A stretch of 64,000 bases of DNA from Roseovarius sp. (GCA_027493545.1 JAOSKR010000001.1:90001-154000); one strand, 5' to 3'. Positions 1 to 11,544 are shown, numbered from the stretch's first letter. A program made the numbers and translations. Notes: generated by a model not told the origin, from the letters alone.

Positions 1-735
1 CTCGCGGGGGTTGGCCTTGTTCCAGGTCGTCGGCGGCTCGGTATCGGTGAGGGTGATCCGCACGACCGACTTGATCGACTTGAAGCCGTATTTCCACGGC
101 ACCACCAGCCTGAGCGGCGCGCCGTTCTGGTTGGGGATGTCGCGGCCATAGATGCCGGTGGCCATGATCGTCAGCGGGTGCATCGCCTCGTCGATGCGCA
201 GCCCCTCGACATAGGGCCACTCGATCACCGGCCGGCTGACGCCCGGCATCTCGTCGGGGCGCAGCACGGTCTCGAAAGCCACGTATCTGGCCGCACTCTG
301 GACGCCCGCGAGCGCCAGCAGGTCGGCCAGCTCAAATCCGTTCCAAGGCACCACCATCGACCACGCCTCGACGCAGCGGAGACGATAAAGGCGCTCCTCG
401 ATCGCCATCTTCTTCAGGATGTCCTCGAAAGCGTAGTCGCCGGGCCGGTCGACCAGCCCGTCGATGCGCACGCTCCAGGGTGCGATCGTCAGCCTATGGG
501 CGTATTTGGCCGGATCGCCCTTGCCGGTGCCGAACTCGTAGTAGTTGTTGTAGCCGGTGATGTCGTCCCAGTCGGTGGGCTCCGGCGCCTCGGCCGCCTC
601 GGCGCGCGCCCGGCCGGTCAGCCCCGACAGCGCCAGCCCGAACGCCGCACTGCCGATCAGCTGCCGGCGGTTGAGAAAGACCGCCTCCGGCGTCACGTCC
701 CTCTCGGTCAGGGTGTTCGTCCAGCGATGGGCCAT
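1..735 (-). CDS. msrP: MsrP (YedY) periplasmic methionine-sulfoxide reductase, catalytic subunit, 3' end cut by window edge
   Basis: Molybdopterin enzyme that repairs oxidised methionines in periplasmic proteins, taking electrons from the membrane haem protein MsrQ. The first 245 codons are present and the frame stays open to the left edge. A twin-arginine signal is visible (NRRQLIG at residues 22-28, followed by a hydrophobic stretch and an ARA-type cleavage site near 45), so export is by Tat. The family motif YNNYYEFGTGKGDP lies near residues 62-75, and RCVEAWSM near 120-127 holds Cys121, the expected molybdenum ligand. The ATG at 735 is the only start that keeps the whole Tat signal. msrQ would be expected just beyond the left edge. 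No frameshift was found in the part checked. Confidence 0.93.
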   Translation of the reverse strand, partial: MAHRWTNTLTERDVTPEAVFLNRRQLIGSAAFGLALSGLTGRARAEAAEAPEPTDWDDITGYNNYYEFGTGKGDPAKYAHRLTIAPWSVRIDGLVDRPGDYAFEDILKKMAIEERLYRLRCVEAWSMVVPWNGFELADLLALAGVQSAARYVAFETVLRPDEMPGVSRPVIEWPYVEGLRIDEAMHPLTIMATGIYGRDIPNQNGAPLRLVVPWKYGFKSIKSVVRITLTDTEPPTTWNKANPRE

Positions 736-874
736 GGCGGTGCCTCCGGTGTCGTGTCAGGGTCTGGCTGAACGACAAGATTTACCCGCACCGCACCCAA
801 GGCAACCCGCCTCACGAAAACGTATGCGCATTGTCATCGCCACGGGGTCATGCCGTCGTATCCGATCCGCAGCG

Positions 875-900
875 CGATCCGCCGGGCAACAGGCGGATCG
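875..900. terminator. 9-bp perfect hairpin downstream of the methyltransferase gene
   Basis: CGATCCGCC and GGCGGATCG are perfect inverted arms around an 8-nt loop. The hairpin sits just past the stop of the minus-strand methyltransferase and upstream of msrP. There is no T-tract, so it may only stabilise the mRNA 3' end rather than terminate by itself. Confidence 0.35.
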
Positions 901-911
901 GGCCGCCCCGT

Positions 912-1607
912 TCAGCGCTTGTGGATGACCGCGACCTGATCGCGGCGGCGTTTCTGATAGCGCACCGGCTCCACCGGGCAGGCCGAGATCTGCGGGGCGA
1001 GGGCATCGAACTCGGCTGCGACCGCGGGGTCGGTGTGGGTAAAGCGGCGGTCGTCCTGAAAACTCCGGAACAGCTTTGCGGTCTTGGTAATCCCCGGCCG
1101 CTCGTAGGTGTCGGGCTGCCAGCGCAAATCCTCGATCACGTAGAGCGCGCCCGATGGCAGCCGCGGAAATATCTCGAGAAACGCGTTCTGCTGGTGATGG
1201 CTGGCGTGACTGGCATCGTCGATGACAATCGTGGGCGCCGGGCTGATCGCGTCCATCGCCGCACGGATCGCGGCACGGTCGTCCATGTCGCAGCGGTGGA
1301 AGGTGAAGCGCTCATGCTCGAACCATGCGAAATCGGAGATGTCGAGCCCGTGAATCTGGGCCTTGGGAAAATACTCGAGCCACATCCGCACCGACGGCAG
1401 GTCCGTGGTTTCGCGGTCCGGGTTCGCGCCGTGCTCGGGGCCGCCGATCAGCAGGCCCATCTCGAGAAAGGTGAACTTGCGCCCCCGATAGGGATTGAAG
1501 AGCATGTGGTAGAGTTCGGTATAGCGATGCTTGGCCGACCCCTTGTCCGAGCCGAAGCGATCGGCCAGATCGGTCAGGTTCTCCGCCGCGTGCCGCATCG
1601 CGTTCAT
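912..1607 (-). CDS. Class I SAM-dependent methyltransferase (sugar/macrolide O-methyltransferase-like)
   Basis: Product of 231 residues. The N-terminus carries FGSDKG (about residues 18-23) followed by HRYTELY, a signature of methyltransferases found in polysaccharide and mycinamicin-type sugar modification loci. FTFLEMGLLIGG (about 45-56) is the SAM-binding Rossmann loop, and TIVIDDASHASHHQQN (about 127-142) is the acidic loop with nearby histidines that probably bind metal. It lies 16 bp downstream of a minus-strand glycosyltransferase, so the two are likely cotranscribed, and methylation of a glycan sugar is the reasonable inference. The exact acceptor cannot be read from sequence. The start gives a normal family length. 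Confidence 0.8.
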   Translation of the reverse strand: MNAMRHAAENLTDLADRFGSDKGSAKHRYTELYHMLFNPYRGRKFTFLEMGLLIGGPEHGANPDRETTDLPSVRMWLEYFPKAQIHGLDISDFAWFEHERFTFHRCDMDDRAAIRAAMDAISPAPTIVIDDASHASHHQQNAFLEIFPRLPSGALYVIEDLRWQPDTYERPGITKTAKLFRSFQDDRRFTHTDPAVAAEFDALAPQISACPVEPVRYQKRRRDQVAVIHKR

Positions 1608-1623
1608 GTCTTTTCCTTCCCGA

Positions 1624-2481
1624 TCACCCGCTCTCGACCTCGGCTTTCGGCCTCACCGGGATCGGCGCGGCGCGAGGGTCGATCCCATGTTTTTTCAGCA
1701 GCCGGTCGATCAATCCGCCTTCATCCGGCAGGCCGCCCGGGCGGCTGGCGAGAAACTCGCGGATGCGACGGCCATAAAGGTGGATCGACAGGGTCTTGTC
1801 AGTCAGGAACCGCGCGACCTTGTCCCCATGCCGGGTGTTGACCAGTTGGCGGCGCTTCTCGAAGGGAACAGGGTAAAGAACCTCGCGCGGAAAGGCATGT
1901 CTGTCCTCTCCGGTCCGGCGCAGCCACGCGGTGACCGCATGCGGCCCCCAGACACCCCAGGGCATGTCGCTGACATGGGCCGGCTGGCCCGCATCGGCCC
2001 GCGCCTGCAGCTTGGCCCTGGTCGCATCGCTGTACCAGAAGGGGATGCCGTATTCGTCCTCGGTCATCGCCAGCAGACCGGCCAGTGCCGGGCTGTCCTT
2101 GGGGAGCCCCAGAACACCGCCATTGATGTGATGCTCGGATTCGAACCCGAAGAAATGGCCGGTCGACGTGGTGAAGGGGCGCAGGCAATAGGCATCGGTA
2201 TCGGCCCAGATGGTGCGGTCGAGACGGCTGAGCAGATGATAACGGAAGACGTCCGAAAAAAGCGCCATGCTGCCGGTGCGGTTGTGGCTGATGAAGGTGT
2301 CCCGATCGAGGATTTCGCCGCCGTGCCGCAGCGTGACGCCGGCGGGCACATTGGTCACCTTGCCATAGTGAAACAGCGTCACCTCGTGGCCCACGTCGAT
2401 GAACGACTGTATACACAGCTGTTCGACATAGCTCAGCGGCCCCTCGACCCAGAGCATCGCGATTTCATCACCGTATTTCAT
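1624..2481 (-). CDS. DXD-containing glycosyltransferase (GT32/capsular sugar-transferase-like)
   Basis: Cytoplasmic glycosyltransferase of 285 residues. WADTDAYC (about residues 92-99) gives the DXD motif that coordinates the nucleotide-sugar metal ion. It is preceded by SDVFRYHLL, typical of the glycosyltransferase sugar-binding region (Gly_transf_sug/GT32-like). A later WGVWGP segment and the C-terminal HLYGRR segment also fit that fold. It stands first in the minus-strand pair with the methyltransferase and faces a divergent GT2 gene. The sugar donor and acceptor are unknown. The protein is soluble, with no signal peptide or membrane segment. Confidence 0.75.
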   Translation of the reverse strand: MKYGDEIAMLWVEGPLSYVEQLCIQSFIDVGHEVTLFHYGKVTNVPAGVTLRHGGEILDRDTFISHNRTGSMALFSDVFRYHLLSRLDRTIWADTDAYCLRPFTTSTGHFFGFESEHHINGGVLGLPKDSPALAGLLAMTEDEYGIPFWYSDATRAKLQARADAGQPAHVSDMPWGVWGPHAVTAWLRRTGEDRHAFPREVLYPVPFEKRRQLVNTRHGDKVARFLTDKTLSIHLYGRRIREFLASRPGGLPDEGGLIDRLLKKHGIDPRAAPIPVRPKAEVESG

Positions 2482-2857
2482 GCTCGCACCAGCCTGTTCG
2501 GCGCCTTTTGCGCCTGTTATGCCTTGCCGGCCTCTTGCACCCGATTAGCATCATTGCCCCATAAAAACAATCGACCACAAGCGCCGCGGATCGCCATGAA
2601 TTCCTCCTTGTGGCTTGCCCGCGCCACCCGGGCCCGCGCGCCGGAAACGGTGGAGCGACGCCGGGAACGGCGGCACCAAGCGCAAGCGTCGGGGGCAGTC
2701 ATATCCGGTTTCCACCGGACGCGGACATCATCGCCATCGCCACTGTCGCCACGACCGCTGAAACCGCACGACCGGCAACGGTCGCCGCAATTGCCGGTTG
2801 CTGCGTGCGCCCAAGTTTGAAACACTCGTGAACGACGCGAGGGAGTGAGGCAGAACC
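2482..2857. promoter_or_regulatory. Divergent intergenic region between two glycosyltransferase genes
   Basis: A 376-bp gap between divergently transcribed glycosyltransferase genes. The part near 2535-2580 is noticeably richer in A+T than its surroundings and is the likeliest promoter zone. On the minus strand TTGTTT and TAATCG are separated by 17 bp there, a weak sigma70-like pair. I see no RNA gene, conserved small ORF or clear operator palindrome. Confidence 0.3.
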
Positions 2858-3970
2858 ATGGCAGCAGCAGGCAAGGAGCGCTTTCTGATCGTCACGACGA
2901 TGAAGAACGAAGCGCCCTTCATGCTGGAATGGATCGCGTTCAACCGCGCCATCGGATACGACGATTTCCTGATTTTCACCAACGATTGCAGCGATGGCAC
3001 CGATACCATCGCGATGCGGCTGCAGGAACTCGGGCTCGCGGCCCACGTCGACAACAACGACCGGGCGATCGGCCGCAAGGGGGCCGAGCTGTCGCCGCAG
3101 CGCGCCGCGCTCCGGCTTGCCCCGGGGCACGAGCGCTACAAGGCCGCCGACTGGATCGTCTGCTCGGATGCCGACGAGTTTCTCAACATCCGCACCGGCC
3201 AGACCCTGCCCGATCTGGTCACCGCCTCGGGGCCGGCCGACGCCATTTCGATCTGCTGGAAACTCTTTGGCAATGCCTGCCTTCGCAACTACGAGGACGC
3301 GCCGATCGTCGAGCAGTTCTTTGCCTGCGCGCCCGAGGAGGGCTTCACCAATTTCCGTGGTGCCGGGATCAAGACGCTCTATCGCAACAACGGCGCGTTC
3401 CACCGCATGGGCGTCCACCGGCCCAAGGTCAATCCGACCCGCGCGCCCGACCCCGAGCGCCCCTACGCGCACATCACCTGGCGCGATGCCGGCGGCAACG
3501 TCATCGACGGCGACGAAGTCAGCTGGCGCACCCGGAAGGGGTTCACCCACACCCATGCGCGGCTGCATCATTACGCCATCCGCAGCTGCGACAGCTTTCT
3601 GGTCAAGCGCGACCGGGGGCGCACCAACCACGTCCATGTCGATCAGGGACGCGAATACTTCGACGCCATGAACACCAATCACACCCGCGATTACTCGATC
3701 CTGCGCCACGTGCCCGCCATGCTGACCGAGCTGGCGCGCCTGCGTTCCGACAAGGTGCTCGACGATCTGCACCGCCAGGCCGTCGACTGGCACCGGGCGC
3801 AGATTGCCGACATCAGGGCACGCCCCGACTGGATGGATTTCATCGCGATGGTCGAGGGCCACAGCGGGGTGCCGGAGCGCATCGCGAAACCGGCAGGGAC
3901 AGCCCCTGCCGACCGGCCGGCCCCAGCGCCTGCGGACGCGGCGGCCAGTCCCCGCGGCGCCGCGGGTTAG
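2858..3970 (+). CDS. Glycosyltransferase family 2 protein (Glyco_tranf_2_4 type)
   Basis: Soluble glycosyltransferase of 370 residues. TTMKNEAPFMLEWIAFNR (about 13-30) is the N-terminal motif of the Glyco_tranf_2_4 subgroup, and SDADEFL (about 108-114) is the DXD metal and nucleotide-sugar site. GIKTLYRNN and KGFTHTHARLHHY are repeated in modified form in the next gene on the opposite strand, so the two are paralogues. The last 25 residues or so are Ala/Pro-rich and probably disordered. The start has a GA-rich Shine-Dalgarno stretch upstream. Its stop overlaps the stop of the convergent neighbour by 3 bp. The role is probably in a surface glycan; the substrate is unknown. Confidence 0.82.
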   Translation: MAAAGKERFLIVTTMKNEAPFMLEWIAFNRAIGYDDFLIFTNDCSDGTDTIAMRLQELGLAAHVDNNDRAIGRKGAELSPQRAALRLAPGHERYKAADWIVCSDADEFLNIRTGQTLPDLVTASGPADAISICWKLFGNACLRNYEDAPIVEQFFACAPEEGFTNFRGAGIKTLYRNNGAFHRMGVHRPKVNPTRAPDPERPYAHITWRDAGGNVIDGDEVSWRTRKGFTHTHARLHHYAIRSCDSFLVKRDRGRTNHVHVDQGREYFDAMNTNHTRDYSILRHVPAMLTELARLRSDKVLDDLHRQAVDWHRAQIADIRARPDWMDFIAMVEGHSGVPERIAKPAGTAPADRPAPAPADAAASPRGAAG

Positions 3971-5971
3971 GGTTCCAGCACGCTGAGGCGCGGGTCGGCC
4001 CGGATCGCCACCCAGTCGCGGGCGTAGAGCCGGCCCAGATGCGCGCGCTCCTCGGTGCTCCACGGGTCGAAACGGCCATTGTCGGTTCCTTGCGGAAACC
4101 GCTCCTGCACCTCGCGCGCGCGCTCGGCCATCGCCGCGGCACCCTCGAGTTCGGAGATCAACACCAGTTCCTCCACCGCGCGACGCGAGGCAGTCGGGCG
4201 CGGCCGCGCCTCGCCGGTCTGCGTCAGCCTGCCGGCATCGACCCAGTCGCCACAGAAAAGCTGCAGGATCGCCGGGCGCAGCGCCGCGAAATCCTCGAAC
4301 CGCCAGACATGAATGCGGGCATCGGCAAAGGCGTCGGCGACATCCGTCAGCACCGCCCCCCAGGTCGGCAGCACCGACAGCACGTTGCGCCGCATGTCCT
4401 CGGGCGTGATCATCCGCCCGCTTGTCGTCGCCGTTGCCGCGCGCAGGTATTCGACATAGGCCGAGGCAAAGAAGTCGGCATAATCCCGAACCGCCAGGAA
4501 CACATCCGTCACCGGCAGCGGCAGGCGCTTGGCGAAACACTCGAGGAACGCCTTGCGGTGGCGGTAGAGCGTGCCGTCGGTGACGCAGTGGGCGGGCAGG
4601 CCGGGGATGTTCTCGTCCGACAGGATCATCCGCCGCGGACCCAGCGCCAGCGGTTCGGCAAAGAAGGCGTCGGCAAAGCCCTGCACCTCGTCCTCGGCAA
4701 AGCGCGTGCGGCGGCGGATCTTGAGCTGCCGGTAGGCGTCGAGCTGCGCGGGAAAGGTGACGTGCTTGCGCAGCTTCTGGTGCGGCACCACATAGACGCT
4801 CTGCCTCCCCAGCCGAGGCGGCGTTGGCCTCCAGCAGGTTTTGCAGATGCGTCGTCGCGGTCTTGTGAAAGCCCGCGTGCAAAACCGCGTGGCCCGGCCC
4901 GTCGGGCGAGGGCCTGACGGCAAAGCGCACCGGCCGCACCGGCGGCGGGACATAGGTGCCGCCACCACCCCGTGGCGAGGTGCGCAACTTTTCGGCGGGC
5001 GTTTCTTCCGGGGTTCGGTCGGTTCGGCCATCGCCTCGATCAGCCGGACGGCGCGCGGGTCCGCCATCAGCGCCCGGAACCGCGCGCCATGCCACGCGCG
5101 CCCCTCGCGCTCCAGCACCGCGAGCGTCGCATCGGCGCGCAACTCCTCCAGCAAAGGTGCCGACCGACCGATCGCGTCGGCCAGCGTGTCGTCGCGCGCG
5201 CCGGTCTGGTCAAGCAGCCGCCATGCCGCCAGGAGCGTCTTTTCCGCCTCATCATCCTCGGGCACGCCGTGGCGGACAAGAAAGGTCTCGGGGCTCGGCA
5301 CACCGTAGTGGTGCAGCCGGGCGAAGCGGTGGGAAAACCCCTTCCAGGCCGCCCACTGCCGCTCGAAATAGCTTTCCGGCATCGGCATCCCGCCGGCGTC
5401 ATGCCATGTCAGTTCGCCCGGCCCAGTATCGAACCGCGGCCGGTGCGGGCCGACACGCCCGGCCTTGCCGGGGCGAAAGAGCGTCTTGATCCCGCGGGTG
5501 ATCATCGGCCCGTGCGCATCCTCGGGCGCGCATTGGCGAAAGACGTCGCGCACGCCCCCCGGGCAGACCGCGCCGGCCGCCGCAGCCAAAGGGCTTGCGG
5601 CAGACCGAGACCGCGTCCGTCGGCCCCACCGCCGCCAGGAGCGAGGCCAGATCGCCCGCCCCGGCGCGGATGGCGAGGAACTCGTCGATATCGACCGGCA
5701 ACACCCATTCCGCCCCGAGTTCCGCCAGAAGCGGCGGCAACCCACGCAGCCCGCGCCGCAGCGGGTCGCGCCCCTCGCGCGGATCGAGTGGCACGTGCCG
5801 GGCGTGGCCCAGCGCCTCGAGCCGCGCCGCCATGGCCTCGGTGCCGTCCTCGGCGCCGCTGGTAAAGAGAATCGCCCCGGCAAAGCCCAGATCGCGGTAA
5901 TGAGCGGTCCATTCCAGCAGATAGGGCGCCTCGTTACCCGGCGCGGCGACGATCCAGGCCCGCTCGTCCAT
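3967..5971 (-). CDS. GT2 glycosyltransferase fused to a sulfotransferase (three apparent frameshifts)
   Basis: Reconstructed product of about 668 residues. Residues about 1-310 form a Glyco_tranf_2_4 domain paralogous to the convergent neighbour (GNEAPYLLEWTAHYRDLGF; VDIDEFL as the DXD site; GIKTLFR; KGFSHRFARLHHYG). After a linker (EETPAEKLRTSPRGGGG) comes a sulfotransferase domain with the PAPS phosphate-binding loop AGFHKTATTHLQNLL, followed by RDYADFFASAY as a likely 3'-phosphate segment. The reading frame changes near 5555-5560 (C6 run), 5010-5013 (G4) and 4807-4810 (C4). No frame contains a stop between the domains, which favours one bifunctional protein over two genes. The ATG at 5971 overlaps the upstream stop by one base (TGATG), indicating translational coupling. 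It may transfer a sugar and sulfate the glycan. Confidence 0.68.
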
Positions 5972-6906
5972 CACCCGTCCCGCCCGGCCCCGATTCGGCC
6001 CTGTTCACGGATGTTGCCGCGAAAGGCCCGGGTGGCGCGTTCGGCCATCGCCGTGCGTCCGGCCTTTTCGAAATAGTTCACCAGCGAGCCGCGATACCAC
6101 GGCAGCCGCCGCCGACCGCGATAGAGCGTGTAGAACCTCGCCGCCGTCAACTCGTCGAAAAGCGCCGCCTCCATCACCGGCTTCAGCGCCTCGATCTTGC
6201 GCAGGAAGACGGCCGATTTGTGGTTCGAGAACCAGCACTTCATCGGCATCACCCGCCCCCCGGCGCCGGGCGCATCGACCAGGCGTGCGATATGTTTCCC
6301 GTCGGGTTCGAAATAGGGATCATAGAACACATACGCCCGCCCCAGGTCGGCCACCCCTTCGGCGGCGTCGCTCAGCGGCAGCGTCCAGTCCTGCCGCCGC
6401 CCGGCGCGATAGCGCGTCTCCCACGGCACCAGCGCCTCGTCCAGCGTCGATTGCGGGTTGAAGGCCAGCACCACCGCCCCCGGCGCCAGCCTGCCAAAGG
6501 CGAGTGCGGCGAACGCCCCCATCGACGAACCGGCGAAGACGCAGCGCTCGTAGCCGGCAAAGAACCCGTCCTCTGCCAGCTTCTGCATCCGCGCAATCAG
6601 CCCGGCGTCACGGTACCAGTTGGGCAGATGCGCGTAGACGCCGAGATGGCAGACCTGGTTGTCGCGGGCGAATTTGTAGGCCCAGGGCAGGCGGTCGGGC
6701 GCACGGTCACTGACGTTGGAGAGGTTGTCGAAGGTGACCAGCAGCACCGGCCGGCGGCGGCGTACGAAGAGCATCGGATGGCGCGGATCGGCCTCGAGAA
6801 ATCCACTCGCCGTGCCGCAGGGGCCGATCTCGTCGAGCCACATCGGCTGTGCCGGCGCCGCAGCCGGTTCCGCCTCGGGGGCGATGGTGTGATCCTTCGC
6901 GCTCAC
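5971..6906 (-). CDS. Alpha/beta-hydrolase-like protein of the glycan island
   Basis: Soluble protein of about 311 residues. The central VFAGSSMGAFAALAFG segment is a nucleophile-elbow motif (GxSxG, here GSSMG) as in alpha/beta hydrolases, followed by a strand and helix pattern that fits. The C-terminal part has KCWFSNHKSAVFLRK, where a histidine could complete a triad. I chose the GTG at 6906, which lies 5 bp beyond the stop of the upstream methyltransferase; an ATG at 6843 (MWLDEIGPCG) is a good alternative because similarity-like composition starts there. It ends in a TGATG overlap with the GT-sulfotransferase gene, so they are one operon. An esterase or acyl-transfer role on a glycan is only inference. 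Confidence 0.6.
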   Translation of the reverse strand: MSAKDHTIAPEAEPAAAPAQPMWLDEIGPCGTASGFLEADPRHPMLFVRRRRPVLLVTFDNLSNVSDRAPDRLPWAYKFARDNQVCHLGVYAHLPNWYRDAGLIARMQKLAEDGFFAGYERCVFAGSSMGAFAALAFGRLAPGAVVLAFNPQSTLDEALVPWETRYRAGRRQDWTLPLSDAAEGVADLGRAYVFYDPYFEPDGKHIARLVDAPGAGGRVMPMKCWFSNHKSAVFLRKIEALKPVMEAALFDELTAARFYTLYRGRRRLPWYRGSLVNYFEKAGRTAMAERATRAFRGNIREQGRIGAGRDG

Positions 6907-6910
6907 CGGG

Positions 6911-7675
6911 TCATCCGCGCGCGGCGTTTTGCGCCGCGCCGGCCTCCCATCGCACCGAATAGTCGCCCTGAGAGACGTTGCCGATCCGCTCTGCCGTGAC
7001 CGCCTCGGGGCCACGCTCGACGATATAGAAGAGATACCACCGCCCCTCCATCCCGGCGCCGCGAAAGCGCCGCCCGCCCTGCCCGGTATCGGGCGCCGGG
7101 CGCGGCCGATCGGCGATCACGTCCAGCGGCAGGGCGGCGCATTCGTGCAGGATGCAGCGGCGCGCGTCCTTCCAGTATCGCCAGACCAGTTCGGGGCTGA
7201 ACTGGTAGAACCCGTGCCCGGCCCAACCGGCAATACCATTGAGCGACAGAAAGAGGCCCCCGGGCCGCAACATGTGAAAGACATTGTCGAGCGCCTGCGG
7301 CGCGTTGAAGACGTGCTCGAGCGTGCCGCCGTCGATGATCACGTCGAAGCAGGCGCGCAGATGGTCGGGCACCGGCTCGTTGAGATCATGGGTCAGATCG
7401 CAATTCTCGTAGGCCGAAGCATCGAGCGATTTCGGCTCGGGATAGCCGATCTTGCGCAGAAAGGTCTCGGCGAACCCGTCCTCCTGCTGATAACCGGGGA
7501 TGTCGGGATCGAGCCCCGCGCGCCGCAGCTGTTGGCGGACATGGCGGCGGAACTTGCCCTTGATGTCGAACTTCTGCCGCCCCAGCATCACGCAGTCGCG
7601 CTTTCCCTCGACAAGGCCGCGGGCCGCGATCAGCTGGCTGGCAAACTGTGCGTCAATTCCCAAGGCGCTCTCCAT
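6911..7675 (-). CDS. Class I SAM-dependent methyltransferase
   Basis: First gene of the minus-strand operon with the hydrolase-like and GT-sulfotransferase genes. The product has about 254 residues. FDVIIDGGTLEHVFNAP is the post-II acidic loop of a Methyltransf_11-like fold, followed by LRPGGLFLSLNG, the usual strand after helix D. I chose the ATG at 7675 because GGCAGGG lies just upstream; a further ATG at 7702 would add nine residues. The N-terminal part is rich in basic residues (GKFRRHVRQQLRR). The substrate is probably a sugar or a glycan-linked group given the neighbours, but nothing in the sequence fixes it. Confidence 0.72.
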   Translation of the reverse strand: MESALGIDAQFASQLIAARGLVEGKRDCVMLGRQKFDIKGKFRRHVRQQLRRAGLDPDIPGYQQEDGFAETFLRKIGYPEPKSLDASAYENCDLTHDLNEPVPDHLRACFDVIIDGGTLEHVFNAPQALDNVFHMLRPGGLFLSLNGIAGWAGHGFYQFSPELVWRYWKDARRCILHECAALPLDVIADRPRPAPDTGQGGRRFRGAGMEGRWYLFYIVERGPEAVTAERIGNVSQGDYSVRWEAGAAQNAARG

Positions 7676-7955
7676 CCCTGCCCCGCCGGTGCGCGGATGC
7701 ATGCCGCCAAGGCGGGCAAAGTGTCACGCAGGACAGTGAATTCCGCGTCAACGCCGGCCCTCCGGCCCAGCGGGTCAGGCCGGTCGATGCGCCCAGAAGG
7801 GTGGTGCCGTGGTTCATGTCCGCGTGCCGCGCTGCTCTCCCATTGGATACGGCAGCCCCGCTCTTGTGGTCAACCGCGTTGTCCCCGGCGGGCACGTGCC
7901 GCGCGCGCTTTCAGGGCCGACGTGGCGGTTTTGCCCGCGCCGATGACCCGGGCAC
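7676..7955. other. Intergenic region without a recognisable gene
   Basis: Between the start of the minus-strand methyltransferase operon and the clpB terminator. It should contain the operon promoter. I find no convincing sigma70 pair, RNA gene or repeat in it. Confidence 0.3.
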
Positions 7956-7984
7956 GAAAAAGCCCCGCCGTTTCCGGCGGGGCC
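7956..7984 (-). terminator. Rho-independent terminator of clpB
   Basis: Read on the minus strand, GGCCCCGCCG, a GAAA loop and CGGCGGGGC are followed by a T5 run. This is a strong, classical intrinsic terminator beginning about 22 bp after the clpB stop codon. Confidence 0.9.
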
Positions 7985-8006
7985 ATGCAGCGCATATTCG
8001 CGACGA

Positions 8007-10625
<2,619 letters not shown>

Positions 10626-10708
10626 GCCTTATCTCCTTTTTTTCAAGCGTTACCCCGGTTGCGCACCCTGTTCGCGAGGCATGCGACGGTCGGGAACCTC
10701 GGAAGCTG

Positions 10709-10737
10709 AGATGGGTTACGCGCGCGTGATCTTCAAG
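10709..10737 (-). promoter_or_regulatory. Sigma32 (RpoH)-type promoter of clpB
   Basis: On the minus strand CTTGAAG (10737-10731) and CCCATCT (10715-10709) are separated by 15 bp, close to the heat-shock consensus CTTGAAA / CCCCATnT. Transcription would start about 75-80 bp before the clpB ATG. Confidence 0.75.
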
Positions 10738-10828
10738 TCTCGGGCAGACCCGAGTTTCACCAACCGGCGCTTGACGGCGGCGGCGGCGGTGGCCAGAACG
10801 GCACCACCTTTCCGCAATGGAGCCCTTG

Positions 10829-11521
10829 ATGTCAGATGACCGCCTGATCGTCGCCCTCGACCTGCCCGACGCTCATTCCGGGCTGCAACTGGCCCTGCGG
10901 CTGGGTCCGACAGTGTCGTTCTACAAGATCGGGCTCGGCATGCTCACCGGCGGCGGGCTGGCGCTGGCCAATGAGCTCAAACACGAGCACGGCAAGCGTA
11001 TCTTTCTCGACCTCAAGCTTTTCGACATCAGCGCCACCGTCGAGACCGCGGTGCGCGGGCTGGCGCGGTTCGAGCTCGATTTCCTCACCGTTCACGGCGA
11101 CCCGCATGTGGTGCGCGCCGCGCACGAGGGCGCGGCCGGCAGCACCACCCGCATCCTCGCCGTCACCGTCCTGACCTCGCTCGACCGCGCCGATCTCGAC
11201 GCCGCGCTGATGGTGCCGGGCACGGTGTCCGATCTGGCGGTCGAACGCGCCGCGCGCGCTTTTGAGGCCGGCGCGGACGGGGTGATCGCCTCGCCGCAGG
11301 AGGCCGCGGCGATCCGCGCGCTGCCACAGGCGGCGGGCCGGCTCATCGTCACCCCCGGTGTACGCCCCGCCGGCGCGGCGCCCGGCGATCAAAAGCGCAT
11401 CGCCACCCCGGCCGCGGCGCTCGCGGCGGGCGCCGATCACATCGTCGTCGGCCGCCCGGTTCATGCCGCGCCCGACCCCGCCGCCGCCGTCCGCGCCATC
11501 CTCGACGAGATGGCAGGCTGA
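10829..11521 (+). CDS. pyrF: Orotidine 5'-phosphate decarboxylase
   Basis: Last step of de novo UMP synthesis: decarboxylates OMP to UMP in the cytosol. The 230 residues match class I OMP decarboxylases. LIVALDLPDA opens the TIM barrel, and FLDLKLFDISATV (about residues 56-68) holds the Asp-x-Lys-x-x-Asp catalytic array. TPGVRP and HIVVGRPVHAAPDP near the C-terminus are the phosphate-binding loops. The ATG at 10829 has GGAG seven bases upstream; the ATG at 10817 would add four residues and lacks a good ribosome site. It diverges from clpB and converges on colD. Confidence 0.97.
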   Translation: MSDDRLIVALDLPDAHSGLQLALRLGPTVSFYKIGLGMLTGGGLALANELKHEHGKRIFLDLKLFDISATVETAVRGLARFELDFLTVHGDPHVVRAAHEGAAGSTTRILAVTVLTSLDRADLDAALMVPGTVSDLAVERAARAFEAGADGVIASPQEAAAIRALPQAAGRLIVTPGVRPAGAAPGDQKRIATPAAALAAGADHIVVGRPVHAAPDPAAAVRAILDEMAG

Positions 11522-11544
11522 GGCCCGGCCGCCTGAGCGCAGTT

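Noticed and set aside
2130..2160. T-loop-like GATTCGAACCC as a possible tRNA
   Set aside because: It lies within the coding sequence of the DXD glycosyltransferase, and no acceptor or anticodon stem can be drawn around it.
2699..4917. Long open frames on both strands across the glycosyltransferase region
   Set aside because: Only the frames containing DXD, GT2 and PAPS-loop motifs make sense; the others are composition shadows. A part of one minus-strand frame is used to restore the GT-sulfotransferase junction.
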